This document shows, in pieces, positions 48,816 through 57,665 of a stretch of DNA of 64,000 bases. Source of the DNA: Litorimonas sp963972195 (GTDB lineage: Bacteria; Pseudomonadota; Alphaproteobacteria; Caulobacterales; Maricaulaceae); NCBI GenBank assembly GCA_963972195.1, contig CAXATH010000003.1, forward strand, positions 62,001 to 126,000, written 5' to 3'. Below the pieces are notes generated by a model. That model made no database searches. It saw only the letters and a list, made by a program, of their open reading frames with translations, and was not told the DNA's origin. Both the position numbers and the translations under genes were made by a program. Position 1 is the first letter of the stretch, and every line of letters begins with the position of its first letter.

Positions 48816-51269
48816 CTAGAAGTTATATCCTAGCTTGGCGTAATAGTATCCACCACTTATCCCAAAAACAGAATGGTTATCGTAAGGCGTTCCACGGTCT
48901 ACAAATGCTTGGCGACGAGGCGGCGGATACAAATTGGCGATGTTTCGCGCGCCAATTGATAGCCCGATCTGATCAATACCTCGATATGTAATTTCCGCAT
49001 CAAATAGAACTTCGGCATCCCGAACTTTGATGAAGTCACGATCGACACGGGTCCACTCTCCGAAATAGGTAGCACGCCCCATGATGTCGAAATCACCAAT
49101 ACGATGAGTTGCGGTGAAATTACCTCTCCAAGCCGGTATGCCTTCTTCAAACTCCTGAACCTTTTCAGGGGTAAAGACACCCGCTGGGTCACTTCGAAGA
49201 ATCTGCTCGTTATAGCTGACTGCCAGACTGAAATCGGTCGAGGAATTATTACCCCAATCTTTTGCATAGGTGCCGACAAAGTCTGCTCCTCGTACACGTG
49301 TGTCTAACTTATTTTGGAAGAACCGCACGGTTTGTACGTTTTGACCATTCGTATATCCAATCGCGGCAAGTTGCGCGCGTTGTTCAGGGGTTGTAAACGT
49401 TTGGTCGGATAGCAACAGTCGATTATCCACATCGATTTGGTAAAAATCCAACGTCGCTGTCAAATTATCCAATGTGAAGACCACGCCCGCAGAAAGGTTA
49501 TTGGAAGTTTCCGGAGTGAGGGCATCTGATCCAAAAACCTGCGCAGCCTCTGAACCCGGTACAAGGACCGCGTCCAGGATAAAGTCACCATTCGCAGCCA
49601 ATTGCGAAGTTTGTGACGTACCGAACAATTGCCCAGCGGCTGGCGCGCGGAAACCGCTACTTACAGCACCGCGAACAGCGAATACATCTGTGAAATCGAA
49701 CCTTGAGGCTACTTTATAGCTTAGGTTATCCCCGAAGGCTTCATAATCTTCGTAGCGGAGCGCACCCGAAATAGTCCACTGATCAGTTACGTCAGCTTCG
49801 GTTTCGATATACCCAGCGTAGTTGCTGGCGGAGAAAGCTCCGGCGACATCAGGACTATAACCTTGGAAACCATTTGCTCCAACTGGAAGGTCAATCAGCG
49901 GGCCTGCAGCATATGAAGCGCGGTCGCCGGCTTCGATGGTGTATTGCTCATCGCGGTAGGTAATGCCACCAAATATCAATACGTCACTAGCGAATGCCTC
50001 TACCGGAATGGATTTAAAGGCCTCGAAATTTAGCTCATACTCCCGCTGTGCGAGGGATCCAGGCTTAAAACTAGTCGGTGAGTCTACACCCAGAGAAGCG
50101 TTGATAGTATTCCACAAACTATACTCGATTTTGTTATTTCCCCACCGGAACGATGCATCCCAACCGAATAAGTCATTCTCCTCCTGCCTTACACCGATTA
50201 CGGAACTAAAATCAGTCTGGTCGCCGCCGAATTGGGGAATATATCCGCCGGGATATTGTGCGGTCAGGTCGAAGACTTCTGGGTGTGCGGCCGTTTCGTC
50301 GAAAGCGCTATCCGCAAATGTGGAATGACCTCCAAGCCCGCCAGCGTCCATAGATTGACGATAGGAAAACCCAACTTCGCTTTCAGATTCCATATAGTTA
50401 CCGAAAGCATATGCGCCGAGACCGTCACCCAAGTCTAACCCTGCATTCCACGCGGTTTTGATCGCTTCATATTGCGGATCACCTGTCGCGCCCGCCTCAT
50501 CAGGAACATTGGCAACACCCATATCCCGCAAGCCCTGGGCCCCTAGATGGGTTCCGACACGCTCAGTCTTTGTCTGGGTGATGTATTGAGCGCTCAAATT
50601 GACAAAGCCAAACTTCGTGAGCGGCAAGCCGATGTTACCCTGCAAATCAAATGTCTGACCGCCGCCATCAAAATGCTGACCAATTTCGGTATTAATGGCG
50701 CCGCCCTCATCACTGTCTTTTAGGGAGAGGTTAATAACGCCCGCAATAGCGTCAGAGCCATATTGCGCCGAGGCCCCATCTCTTAGAACCTCAATCGAAC
50801 GAAGCGCAATTGGAGGAATGACGTTAAAATCTTGGCCTTGGGAACCAGAAGTGGTGGGATGCCCAGTACCGATCTGAACGGTTGCAGAACGATGACGACG
50901 CTTTCCATTCATCAATAGCAAAACGTGGTCTGCAGGTGAACTACGAAGCGTGGCCGGGCGGACAAATGAAGACCCATCATTTAAGGGCAGACGCCTTACG
51001 TTAAAAGCGGGTACCAATGTTCTAAGCACATCATTCAGATCAGAATAACCTGTACTATCAATCATTTCCGGTTGGATAACATCAATTGGCACGACGCTCT
51101 GAGTATCTGTACGGCCTTTGCGGCGGGTGCCGATAACGACAATTTGATCGGTATCCTCTGCCATCCCAGAGGACTGATCCGATGGTGACGGCGCCATTTG
51201 TGCGAATGCGATAGAGGGCGTGAGCAGCAAGGGTGCGGCGGCGATTGATATCAGAAGTGATTTTCTCAT
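48816..51269 (-). CDS. TonB-dependent receptor
   Basis: 817 residues. Signal peptide (LLISIAAAPLLLTPSIAFAQ), TonB-box-like DQIVVIGTRR, plug domain with DVLRTLVPAFNVRRLP, IEVLRDGASAQYGSDAIAGVINL (about 60-185), and a 22-strand barrel ending in Phe (YYYAKLGYNF). GGAG lies 6 nt before the ATG. The promoter region carries the shared near-palindrome at 51333. Context suggests uptake of peptides or an amino-acid derivative, but barrel sequence does not reveal the ligand. Confidence 0.93.
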   Translation of the reverse strand: MRKSLLISIAAAPLLLTPSIAFAQMAPSPSDQSSGMAEDTDQIVVIGTRRKGRTDTQSVVPIDVIQPEMIDSTGYSDLNDVLRTLVPAFNVRRLPLNDGSSFVRPATLRSSPADHVLLLMNGKRRHRSATVQIGTGHPTTSGSQGQDFNVIPPIALRSIEVLRDGASAQYGSDAIAGVINLSLKDSDEGGAINTEIGQHFDGGGQTFDLQGNIGLPLTKFGFVNLSAQYITQTKTERVGTHLGAQGLRDMGVANVPDEAGATGDPQYEAIKTAWNAGLDLGDGLGAYAFGNYMESESEVGFSYRQSMDAGGLGGHSTFADSAFDETAAHPEVFDLTAQYPGGYIPQFGGDQTDFSSVIGVRQEENDLFGWDASFRWGNNKIEYSLWNTINASLGVDSPTSFKPGSLAQREYELNFEAFKSIPVEAFASDVLIFGGITYRDEQYTIEAGDRASYAAGPLIDLPVGANGFQGYSPDVAGAFSASNYAGYIETEADVTDQWTISGALRYEDYEAFGDNLSYKVASRFDFTDVFAVRGAVSSGFRAPAAGQLFGTSQTSQLAANGDFILDAVLVPGSEAAQVFGSDALTPETSNNLSAGVVFTLDNLTATLDFYQIDVDNRLLLSDQTFTTPEQRAQLAAIGYTNGQNVQTVRFFQNKLDTRVRGADFVGTYAKDWGNNSSTDFSLAVSYNEQILRSDPAGVFTPEKVQEFEEGIPAWRGNFTATHRIGDFDIMGRATYFGEWTRVDRDFIKVRDAEVLFDAEITYRGIDQIGLSIGARNIANLYPPPRRQAFVDRGTPYDNHSVFGISGGYYYAKLGYNF

Positions 51270-51987
51270 TGTTTCTCCAATCCTAGGTCTGCCCCAAAGC
51301 TTAAATGGAGCAGCATGATAGCTGAAATTTTATTTCCTATAATAAAATTATATATCTATTGGCAAGAAAATAATTTATTTTTCGTAATCCTATGGCTCAG
51401 GATATAATAACAATTACCGAAAAAACCCGTATCTTAGCGCGTCACCTCTTTTGAGGATTCTCGAACTTGGCGTCCAAACGCCTGAATTCACTCAAAAAAT
51501 ATAATATTCTTTTGAACTCTGCGGCGGGGCTTTCTGCAACTCCCGTCTAAAAAAGCTAGTGACCTCACATCGTCAAAGAATAATTACGAAAGGAAAAATA
51601 TGATTGTCTAATAGAAAGAATAGATCGGTCAGAGGGTTCTTCTCTATCGCGTCCATGCAGACGTAGAACATTAATCGATCACAGTGAACTTCATGTCCAA
51701 ACCAGTACAGGCTTAACGTCCTTATTTTCGAACAAATCTGTTTGGAGTTGTTAAATTTATAAAGGGGTAAAAACCAGCATCAGCTTTAAACTATATGAAC
51801 GCATCACATTGAGACTTAGTCAGATGATTTTCAAAATAGTCAATTGATGTTTTAAACCATTCGGGTTCAAATCACGTTATATCCCCATGGCGGACCTAAG
51901 ATAAATTTTTCTAATTAGAAGAATAGTAACCCATACCAAAGTGAATTTCAGCAATTCCCCCTTCTGGAGGATGAAAGACATCTCTAA
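51270..51987. other. Long intergenic region upstream of TBDR
   Basis: About 720 bp, AT-rich, between the TBDR start and the end of the 3-hydroxybutyrate dehydrogenase gene. The first 100 bp hold the TBDR promoter and the operator-like site 51333-51346. A possible promoter on the minus strand is TTGCCA, 17 nt, TTATAG. The rest shows no open frame with a ribosome binding site and no clear repeat. Confidence 0.6.
51333..51346. promoter_or_regulatory. TTTCYTATARGAAA-like site, TBDR promoter
   Basis: TTTCCTATAATAAA, one base from the palindrome at 43897, 63 bp upstream of the TBDR ATG and overlapping a candidate -10 box. Confidence 0.55.
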
Positions 51988-52776
51988 TTATTGAGCCGTC
52001 CAGCCACCGTCTATCGAGAGGTTTGATCCTGTGATATTATCGGCGGCGGAGGACGATAGAAAGAGTACAGTTTCGGCGACACTTTCAGAGGTCACAAACT
52101 TTTTCGTCGGTTGGGCACCGAGCACAATTTTTGTTTTGACTTCTTCCTGCGTCATGTTTCGGGCTTTTGCTGTTTCCGGAATTTGCTTTTCCACAAGATC
52201 GGTCAAAACATATCCCGGTGAAATCGCGTTCACTGTCACCCCATCCTCGGCGCATTCCAATGCAACACTTTTCGTCAAACCAATTAAGCCGTGTTTGGCG
52301 GCAACATATGCGCTCTTATATGGGGAGGCGACAAGGGAGTGTGCGGACGCAATATTTATAATTCGCCCCCAACCGGATTCCTTCATACCGCCCAAGCAAT
52401 TTCGGATCGTATGAAAGCTTGAGGTAAGGTTTATGGCCAATATGTCGTCCCATTTATCCGTCGGGAAAGTCTCAATCGGTTCAACGAATTGAATTCCGGC
52501 ATTATTGACGAGAATATTTACAGGTCCCATTATTGAGCCTGCTTGCTCCATCATGGACCTAATTTCGTCAGGCTTTCGCATGTCCGCTGCAGAATAATGG
52601 ATATGCCTTTCTGATGTTTCAGACATGCGTTTCCGAATTGATTGGATTTTTTCGGGATCGCCAAAACCGTTTAACATGACATCCGCACCCGCATGAGCCA
52701 GTCGCGAGGCAATCGCCAAACCGATGCCGCTTGTGGAGCCCGTCACAACAGCCGTTTTATTTGTTAGGTCGATCAC
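51988..52776 (-). CDS. bdhA: D-3-hydroxybutyrate dehydrogenase
   Basis: 262-residue short-chain dehydrogenase. NAD-binding TGSTSGIG (about 13-20) and NNAG, catalytic Ser-Tyr-Lys in INIASAHSLVASPYKSAYVAAKHG. The residues that bind 3-hydroxybutyrate in characterised HBDHs are present: Gln in NNAGIQF, His in ASAHS, Lys in SPYKSAY. It oxidises D-3-hydroxybutyrate to acetoacetate with NAD+. The start is GTG 52776 with AGGA 7 nt before. It follows the secreted hydrolase across a terminator, linking it to ester-polymer degradation. Confidence 0.92.
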   Translation of the reverse strand: MIDLTNKTAVVTGSTSGIGLAIASRLAHAGADVMLNGFGDPEKIQSIRKRMSETSERHIHYSAADMRKPDEIRSMMEQAGSIMGPVNILVNNAGIQFVEPIETFPTDKWDDILAINLTSSFHTIRNCLGGMKESGWGRIINIASAHSLVASPYKSAYVAAKHGLIGLTKSVALECAEDGVTVNAISPGYVLTDLVEKQIPETAKARNMTQEEVKTKIVLGAQPTKKFVTSESVAETVLFLSSSAADNITGSNLSIDGGWTAQ

Positions 52777-52810
52777 AGAAGTCCTAAAAAGCTTTATCAG
52801 CCTAAAAAAG

Positions 52811-52869
52811 CTCTGCGTGTCATGATCTGGCCGCTATAAAGGGATCAGCCAAAGTCATGACGCGCAGAG
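52811..52869 (-). terminator. Terminator between secreted hydrolase and bdhA
   Basis: Fifteen-bp inverted repeat (CTCTGCGTGTCATGA / TCATGACGCGCAGAG, one mismatch) with a further inner TGATC/GATCA pairing. On the minus strand it is followed by CTTTTTTAGG. Located 14 bp past the hydrolase stop. Confidence 0.85.
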
Positions 52870-52882
52870 AGTGGGGAAATAT

Positions 52883-54148
52883 TTACGGAGCGGAGAGCCA
52901 CGATAGCAATTTGCTTTTCGAAGCCGAACTCCAGCCAAGCTCCAAATGGTTTACAGCGATCGTCGAACCGCCTCCGTCATTCGTAATCCCAACTGTGTCT
53001 GAACAGCTTGCGGTAAACACGACGCCATCTGAAGGACCGGTATGCTCATTATGAAGCAGCGCTATATCAGGCTGATTCCCGCAAAGATTTTGAACGCGAA
53101 CTGTCCCCGGTGAAGCGCTATTACGTATATCATCTACGAGGGAGTCAGCCAGATAATGTGAAATTCCGGGACCTTGGGAATAATATCCATATCCGCCATA
53201 AAAGGTCGTATACCAATCCTGCTCATAAGTTGGGAGTCCATAGACGCTGTCCCAACGCTTGAGTAATTGTTTGGAGCCCGGGAAGTAATCCGACCCATAA
53301 CTCCATTCCTCACCGTCGCGCCAGAAACCGTAGCAAACTAGGTCTTCGTGAGGGGTCGGGCCGTTAATTACGCCGCCGCATTCGGGATAAACAGTCAAGC
53401 TGAAGGTCCAGCCATGACGAAAGGACAAGTCAATACCATTATTGGCCGACCCCAAGAGCATAAGCCTCCGCACATCCCCTCGATAAGCCGTGCCCCAAGG
53501 CTGACGGACAGAAGAGATATACATCCGCGCATTTGATGCGGCTTTGGACCACGCAATCACATCAACTTTGGAAGCGCCTGTCCGCGTTTTGATAATGGAT
53601 ATGGCATCCGCAATTTGTTCGGACCAAAAATATCCATCCCCGTTTTTATGAGGCAGGCCGAGGGCGAAAACCTTATAATTATTAGTCGATAGGGTCTGCA
53701 TCAATCCGGTACTGGGACAGGAATATCTTCCGCATCCATAAGGCCCGGCTTCATTGGGATTGGCCCAAGCCAGATCGGCGTCCTGATTTGCGCCGTGAAC
53801 TAAAAGAACTGGCGTCGCGTTGGTATTTGTATCCCAGCCCGGTGCATAATACATAAGAAACTTTTTTGAATGGGGCGTTGAGTCCCCACCAAAGAATGTC
53901 ACACGTTGGCCGGTTTGGTCTCCCCGGCCATCGGGCGGAAATGCTTCCTGAGTAAATTCTGATAAATTATCGCGCCACCTTTCAACCTTATCCCAGCCAT
54001 TATTGATTCCCGAGCTATAAGTAGCCTCCAGGGTGTGAGGGCCTGCGAATGCTACAGGCGCAAGAGTCAAACCGGCAGAAAGGCACAATGTTGATAGAGC
54101 GAACCGCCATATTTTCGCTTTCCAGTTTTTAATCGTTTTCTGATTCAT
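52883..54148 (-). CDS. Secreted alpha/beta hydrolase (lipase/PHB-depolymerase-like)
   Basis: 421 residues with a signal peptide (cut near APVAFAG). The fold shows PVLLVHGANQDADLAW (oxyanion strand), the nucleophile elbow VDVIAWSKAASNARM (A-x-S-x-A in place of G-x-S-x-G), and a late NHLELGW with the likely catalytic His; GPSDGVV may hold the Asp. Six or more Cys residues suggest disulfides. A non-standard lipase box and lack of a lid recall extracellular depolymerases such as PhaZ7 and class-2 lipases, but family is not certain. It lies 26 bp after the esterase gene in the TBDR operon. Confidence 0.8.
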   Translation of the reverse strand: MNQKTIKNWKAKIWRFALSTLCLSAGLTLAPVAFAGPHTLEATYSSGINNGWDKVERWRDNLSEFTQEAFPPDGRGDQTGQRVTFFGGDSTPHSKKFLMYYAPGWDTNTNATPVLLVHGANQDADLAWANPNEAGPYGCGRYSCPSTGLMQTLSTNNYKVFALGLPHKNGDGYFWSEQIADAISIIKTRTGASKVDVIAWSKAASNARMYISSVRQPWGTAYRGDVRRLMLLGSANNGIDLSFRHGWTFSLTVYPECGGVINGPTPHEDLVCYGFWRDGEEWSYGSDYFPGSKQLLKRWDSVYGLPTYEQDWYTTFYGGYGYYSQGPGISHYLADSLVDDIRNSASPGTVRVQNLCGNQPDIALLHNEHTGPSDGVVFTASCSDTVGITNDGGGSTIAVNHLELGWSSASKSKLLSWLSAP

Positions 54149-54174
54149 CAGTCTTCCTCCGTTGCTTGATTTAA

Positions 54175-55173
54175 TTATTTAACGTTCAGTCTCCGCTGAA
54201 TGGTGTGGGCTAATTTTGTTCGGTAAGTCTGGACATCTTCCATGCAACCAAAGGATAAAAACGCATGGATAGCGCCGGGAATGCATTCGACGCTTGCATC
54301 CACTCCCGACTGGCGAAGGCGGGTAGCGTAAGCCAAAGCTTCGTCCCTCAGAGGATCGCAGTTTCCTACTATTATATATGTCGGCGGGATGTTGCTTGAA
54401 GAGGGGGCCAATAAGGGAGATATGCGGGGATTGTCGAGATTTATCTTGCCCGCCGTATAATCATCGACGCTTTTGTCTATCGCCGTGCGGGTCAGGAAAT
54501 GCGCCCCGTTTCCATAAGTCTGTCGTGAAGGGTAGGCCGAGTGGGGTTTAAACACGTCGAGCATCGGATAGAGTAAAAATTGTGCCGCTACTCTATCTTT
54601 ATTTTCTGGGGATTGAGCCAATACAGCTGCAAGGTTTCCTCCGGCGCTATCGCCCATGACTGCCAACCGGTCAGGGTCACCATAGAAATTGGCAGCGTGA
54701 CTCGAGAGATATTCCAACGCCGTCTGCGCATCTTCTAAGCCCTCTGGAAAGGGGTGTTCCGGCGCAAGACGGTAATCGACACTAATGATATTTGTGCCGC
54801 TCTGTTTTGAAATTGATTTCAAAAAAACATCATACTCGTTCAGGCCGCCTAAAGCCCATCCTCCCCCATGAAAGAAAACAATCAAGGGTGACTCATCCGC
54901 TTGGCCTTTAGAATGAAAATATATCCGGGCAGGAATTCCCCTCTGGGACTTAGGAATAGTTATATCTTGCGTTCTAACGTCCTTAAAATGATCCGGGCCT
55001 GCAAACACTGTGAACATCTCACTCGCGAGTTTTCGGGCCTGCGCCATTGGGTCCTCTTCTTGTAGAGGCGACGCGTAAAGGAGGGCATTTATTTCCTCGA
55101 CCAATTTGGCCGAGGCTGCATCCATTTCCCCCGCCTTTAAAGCGTCTGGCAATATGTTTTGTTTCTCAGTCAT
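54175..55173 (-). CDS. HSL-family (alpha/beta hydrolase 3) esterase
   Basis: 332 residues, no signal peptide. HGGGWALGG oxyanion motif, DYRLAPEHPFPEG, nucleophile GDSAGGN, Asp in IIVGNCDPLRDEA and His in GAIHAFLSF: a complete hormone-sensitive-lipase-type triad. It cleaves short-chain esters in the cytoplasm, so in context it could process imported oligoesters. It is 20 bp after the TBDR and 26 bp before the secreted hydrolase. Confidence 0.93.
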   Translation of the reverse strand: MTEKQNILPDALKAGEMDAASAKLVEEINALLYASPLQEEDPMAQARKLASEMFTVFAGPDHFKDVRTQDITIPKSQRGIPARIYFHSKGQADESPLIVFFHGGGWALGGLNEYDVFLKSISKQSGTNIISVDYRLAPEHPFPEGLEDAQTALEYLSSHAANFYGDPDRLAVMGDSAGGNLAAVLAQSPENKDRVAAQFLLYPMLDVFKPHSAYPSRQTYGNGAHFLTRTAIDKSVDDYTAGKINLDNPRISPLLAPSSSNIPPTYIIVGNCDPLRDEALAYATRLRQSGVDASVECIPGAIHAFLSFGCMEDVQTYRTKLAHTIQRRLNVK

Positions 55174-55193
55174 GGCGCCGGTTTTTCACGCCA

Positions 55194-57530
55194 TTAATAT
55201 TTGTAAATTACGCGGAAATCATAAGTGCGTGGAGCTGCATAGAATCCGGTTTGAACACCTGGAAATTCTGCCAAATTAAATCCTTGAACCCGAATGGTAG
55301 CGTCCGTTGCGTTTTTGACGCCAGCCCGGAACTCCCACCTTTCATCCCTGGTTTTCAAAGCGGCAAACGCGTTAACAACTTCGTGGCTGTCCTGTGTTAG
55401 TTCGGGTGACGCCGTAATTTCAATAGCCCGTTCGCCGCGATAGGCAGCGTCCGCATGAAAGACGGCTTTGAAGTTATTTGAAACAGGCTGTTCATACGTG
55501 GCGGAAACACTGCCGTTCCACTTGGGCGCATTCACCAATGGGCGATCCGTAACGTCAGTCGCAACGCCGCCCACGAGAATGTTAAACTCGTCATAATCAG
55601 CATCCAGCCAGCCCAAAGTACCGGTCAAAGTTAAACGGTCAGTCGGTTGAGCTAAGACCTCTAATTCAATACCCTTGATTTTGGCGGCTGCGGCATTTGT
55701 AAACTGACTCACGAAAACACCGGTAACCGGGTCGGCCCCAAAGGACGTCACCTGCAAGTCAGTATAGTCATTATAAAAGGCCGCGCTATTTGCGATAAGG
55801 GCGCCGTCAAGCCAGCTCGTTTTGAGACCCGCTTCGTAACTCCAGACATATTCCGGATCAAATGACTGAAACGCGAAATCTGTCGTTGCGCGTCCGTCAA
55901 ATCCGCCGCTTTTGAAGCCGCGCGAAACAGAGCCATAAATTAAAGCGTCCTCCGTCGCTTCATAAGACACCGAAAACTTGGGCGTGAAAGCATTGAAATC
56001 GGCTTCGCCGTTAATAGGCGTGCCGGGGATGCCTACGCCGCTTAAAAAGGGCGGCGTGTTTTCAATAACGGAAATAGACGGATCGAAGAAATTCTCGAAT
56101 TGTCGCTTCGACGTTTTTTCTTCATGCGTGTATCGAAGCCCTGCACTTACATCCAAGCGATCTGTAAAGGCATAGGTGGCATCCGCAAACGCCGCATAAG
56201 AATCCGTTACCTGATCTGTTTGCGCAAGGCTGGAGCTGGCAAACCCGAATTGTGTGACGGGAAACCCAAATATCGTCGCAGCGCCGTTATCCACGCCGGA
56301 AAAAGAGATGTCCTCATCATGAAAGTAATACACGCCGCCAATTAAGGTGAAAGCGCCGCCATTGTCATAAGTCCCGCGAAGTTCCTGACTGAATTGATTT
56401 TGGTCTTGTAACAGCAATATATCCAGAACAGGGAATGGAGAGCCGTCCGTATCAAGATTCAGGTCAAAATCCATTTCGCGGTAAGAGGTAATCGATTCAA
56501 AAGCGACAGCTTCCGTGGCCTGCCAATGCGAGGTCAGAGAAAGCCCCCAGGCTGAAAGGTCTGACAGTCCATTTGCGTTTACATCTACCGTATATTCATC
56601 TGCACTGGCAGGAAGCGTGATAATTTCTCCCGTATCAGATGCGACTGAGATCGGGGTCAATCGGGATGGACTGCGGGATGTGTCTGGCCGTTCCTGTTTG
56701 GCGTCAGCGGAAAAGAGGAATTCCAGGTTATCTGTCGGAGTAAACAGCAAAGCTGCCCGACCAGACAGAGATTCCACATCTCCATCATCCTCACCTGTCA
56801 CAGAGTTCGTATTATATCCGTCGCGCTGAGTTGCTGAAAAGGCGAATTTTCCGTTCAATACACCTTCTGCCAAAGGGCCGCCCACACGTCCTTTTAACGT
56901 GCGGAAGTCGTAATTCCCGACTCCCGCCTCCAGGTAAGCATCAAATTCGTCCGGCGGGGGAGTCGAAACAAATTTAACGGCGCCGCCAATTGTATTTCGG
57001 CCATATAAAGTCCCCTGCGGCCCGCGCAGAACTTCAACACGCTCTACATCAAAAAGTTCAAGAAAGGCCGCTTGTGACCGCGCGATAAAGACGTCATCAA
57101 TATAAACGCCGACCCCCGGGTCGGCAAAGGCCAGAGAGTCATTTTGCCCGATTCCCCGTAAATATACGACAGCGTTTGAGGCGTCTCCTTCATCAAAGTA
57201 AAAATTCGGAGTGGCGTATTGTAATCCCGAAAGGTCGTCTGCCTGCAGTTCGGAGATACGCTCTTCACCAAATACAGACACGGCTACCGGAATATCCTGA
57301 AGGGATTCTTCCCGCCGGCGCGCAGTCACAACAATTTCGTCATAAGGCGTTCTGGTTGTTGGGCCTGGAACAGAGTCAGAGCGTTGTGGATTTACATTTT
57401 GAACGCTTGCGTCTTGGGCATAAGCCCCCTCCGCGCACATTATCAAACTGGCGGCGCATATTCCTGAAAGCCACTTATGATTTGTTCGCGCGTTAGACCT
57501 TTTCTGCACCTGAATGGACAAAACTGACAT
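55194..57530 (-). CDS. TonB-dependent receptor of the ester-polymer locus
   Basis: 778 residues. Signal peptide, TonB-box-like DEIVVTARRREE, plug with VYLRGIGQNDSLAFADPGVGVYIDDVF and VEVLRGPQGTLYGRNTIGGAV, and a barrel ending in an aromatic (VIYKY). This is the large sphingomonad/caulobacter clade of TBDRs that import diverse small molecules. GGGGAGG is 7-8 nt before ATG 57530 but only 1-2 nt before ATG 57536, so 57530 is the better start. First gene of TBDR-esterase-secreted hydrolase. Confidence 0.93.
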   Translation of the reverse strand: MSVLSIQVQKRSNARTNHKWLSGICAASLIMCAEGAYAQDASVQNVNPQRSDSVPGPTTRTPYDEIVVTARRREESLQDIPVAVSVFGEERISELQADDLSGLQYATPNFYFDEGDASNAVVYLRGIGQNDSLAFADPGVGVYIDDVFIARSQAAFLELFDVERVEVLRGPQGTLYGRNTIGGAVKFVSTPPPDEFDAYLEAGVGNYDFRTLKGRVGGPLAEGVLNGKFAFSATQRDGYNTNSVTGEDDGDVESLSGRAALLFTPTDNLEFLFSADAKQERPDTSRSPSRLTPISVASDTGEIITLPASADEYTVDVNANGLSDLSAWGLSLTSHWQATEAVAFESITSYREMDFDLNLDTDGSPFPVLDILLLQDQNQFSQELRGTYDNGGAFTLIGGVYYFHDEDISFSGVDNGAATIFGFPVTQFGFASSSLAQTDQVTDSYAAFADATYAFTDRLDVSAGLRYTHEEKTSKRQFENFFDPSISVIENTPPFLSGVGIPGTPINGEADFNAFTPKFSVSYEATEDALIYGSVSRGFKSGGFDGRATTDFAFQSFDPEYVWSYEAGLKTSWLDGALIANSAAFYNDYTDLQVTSFGADPVTGVFVSQFTNAAAAKIKGIELEVLAQPTDRLTLTGTLGWLDADYDEFNILVGGVATDVTDRPLVNAPKWNGSVSATYEQPVSNNFKAVFHADAAYRGERAIEITASPELTQDSHEVVNAFAALKTRDERWEFRAGVKNATDATIRVQGFNLAEFPGVQTGFYAAPRTYDFRVIYKY

Positions 57531-57665
57531 ATTCATTCCTCCCCGGCTGATTTATCCTTAGGGCTTAAAGCCGATCAGCTCTGGAAAGGTGTTATAAGAG
57601 ATGAAGATAATTATCGACGACTGAAGCGGTCAAACTGAGAGGACATTTTCGCTCAAACCCTGTTA

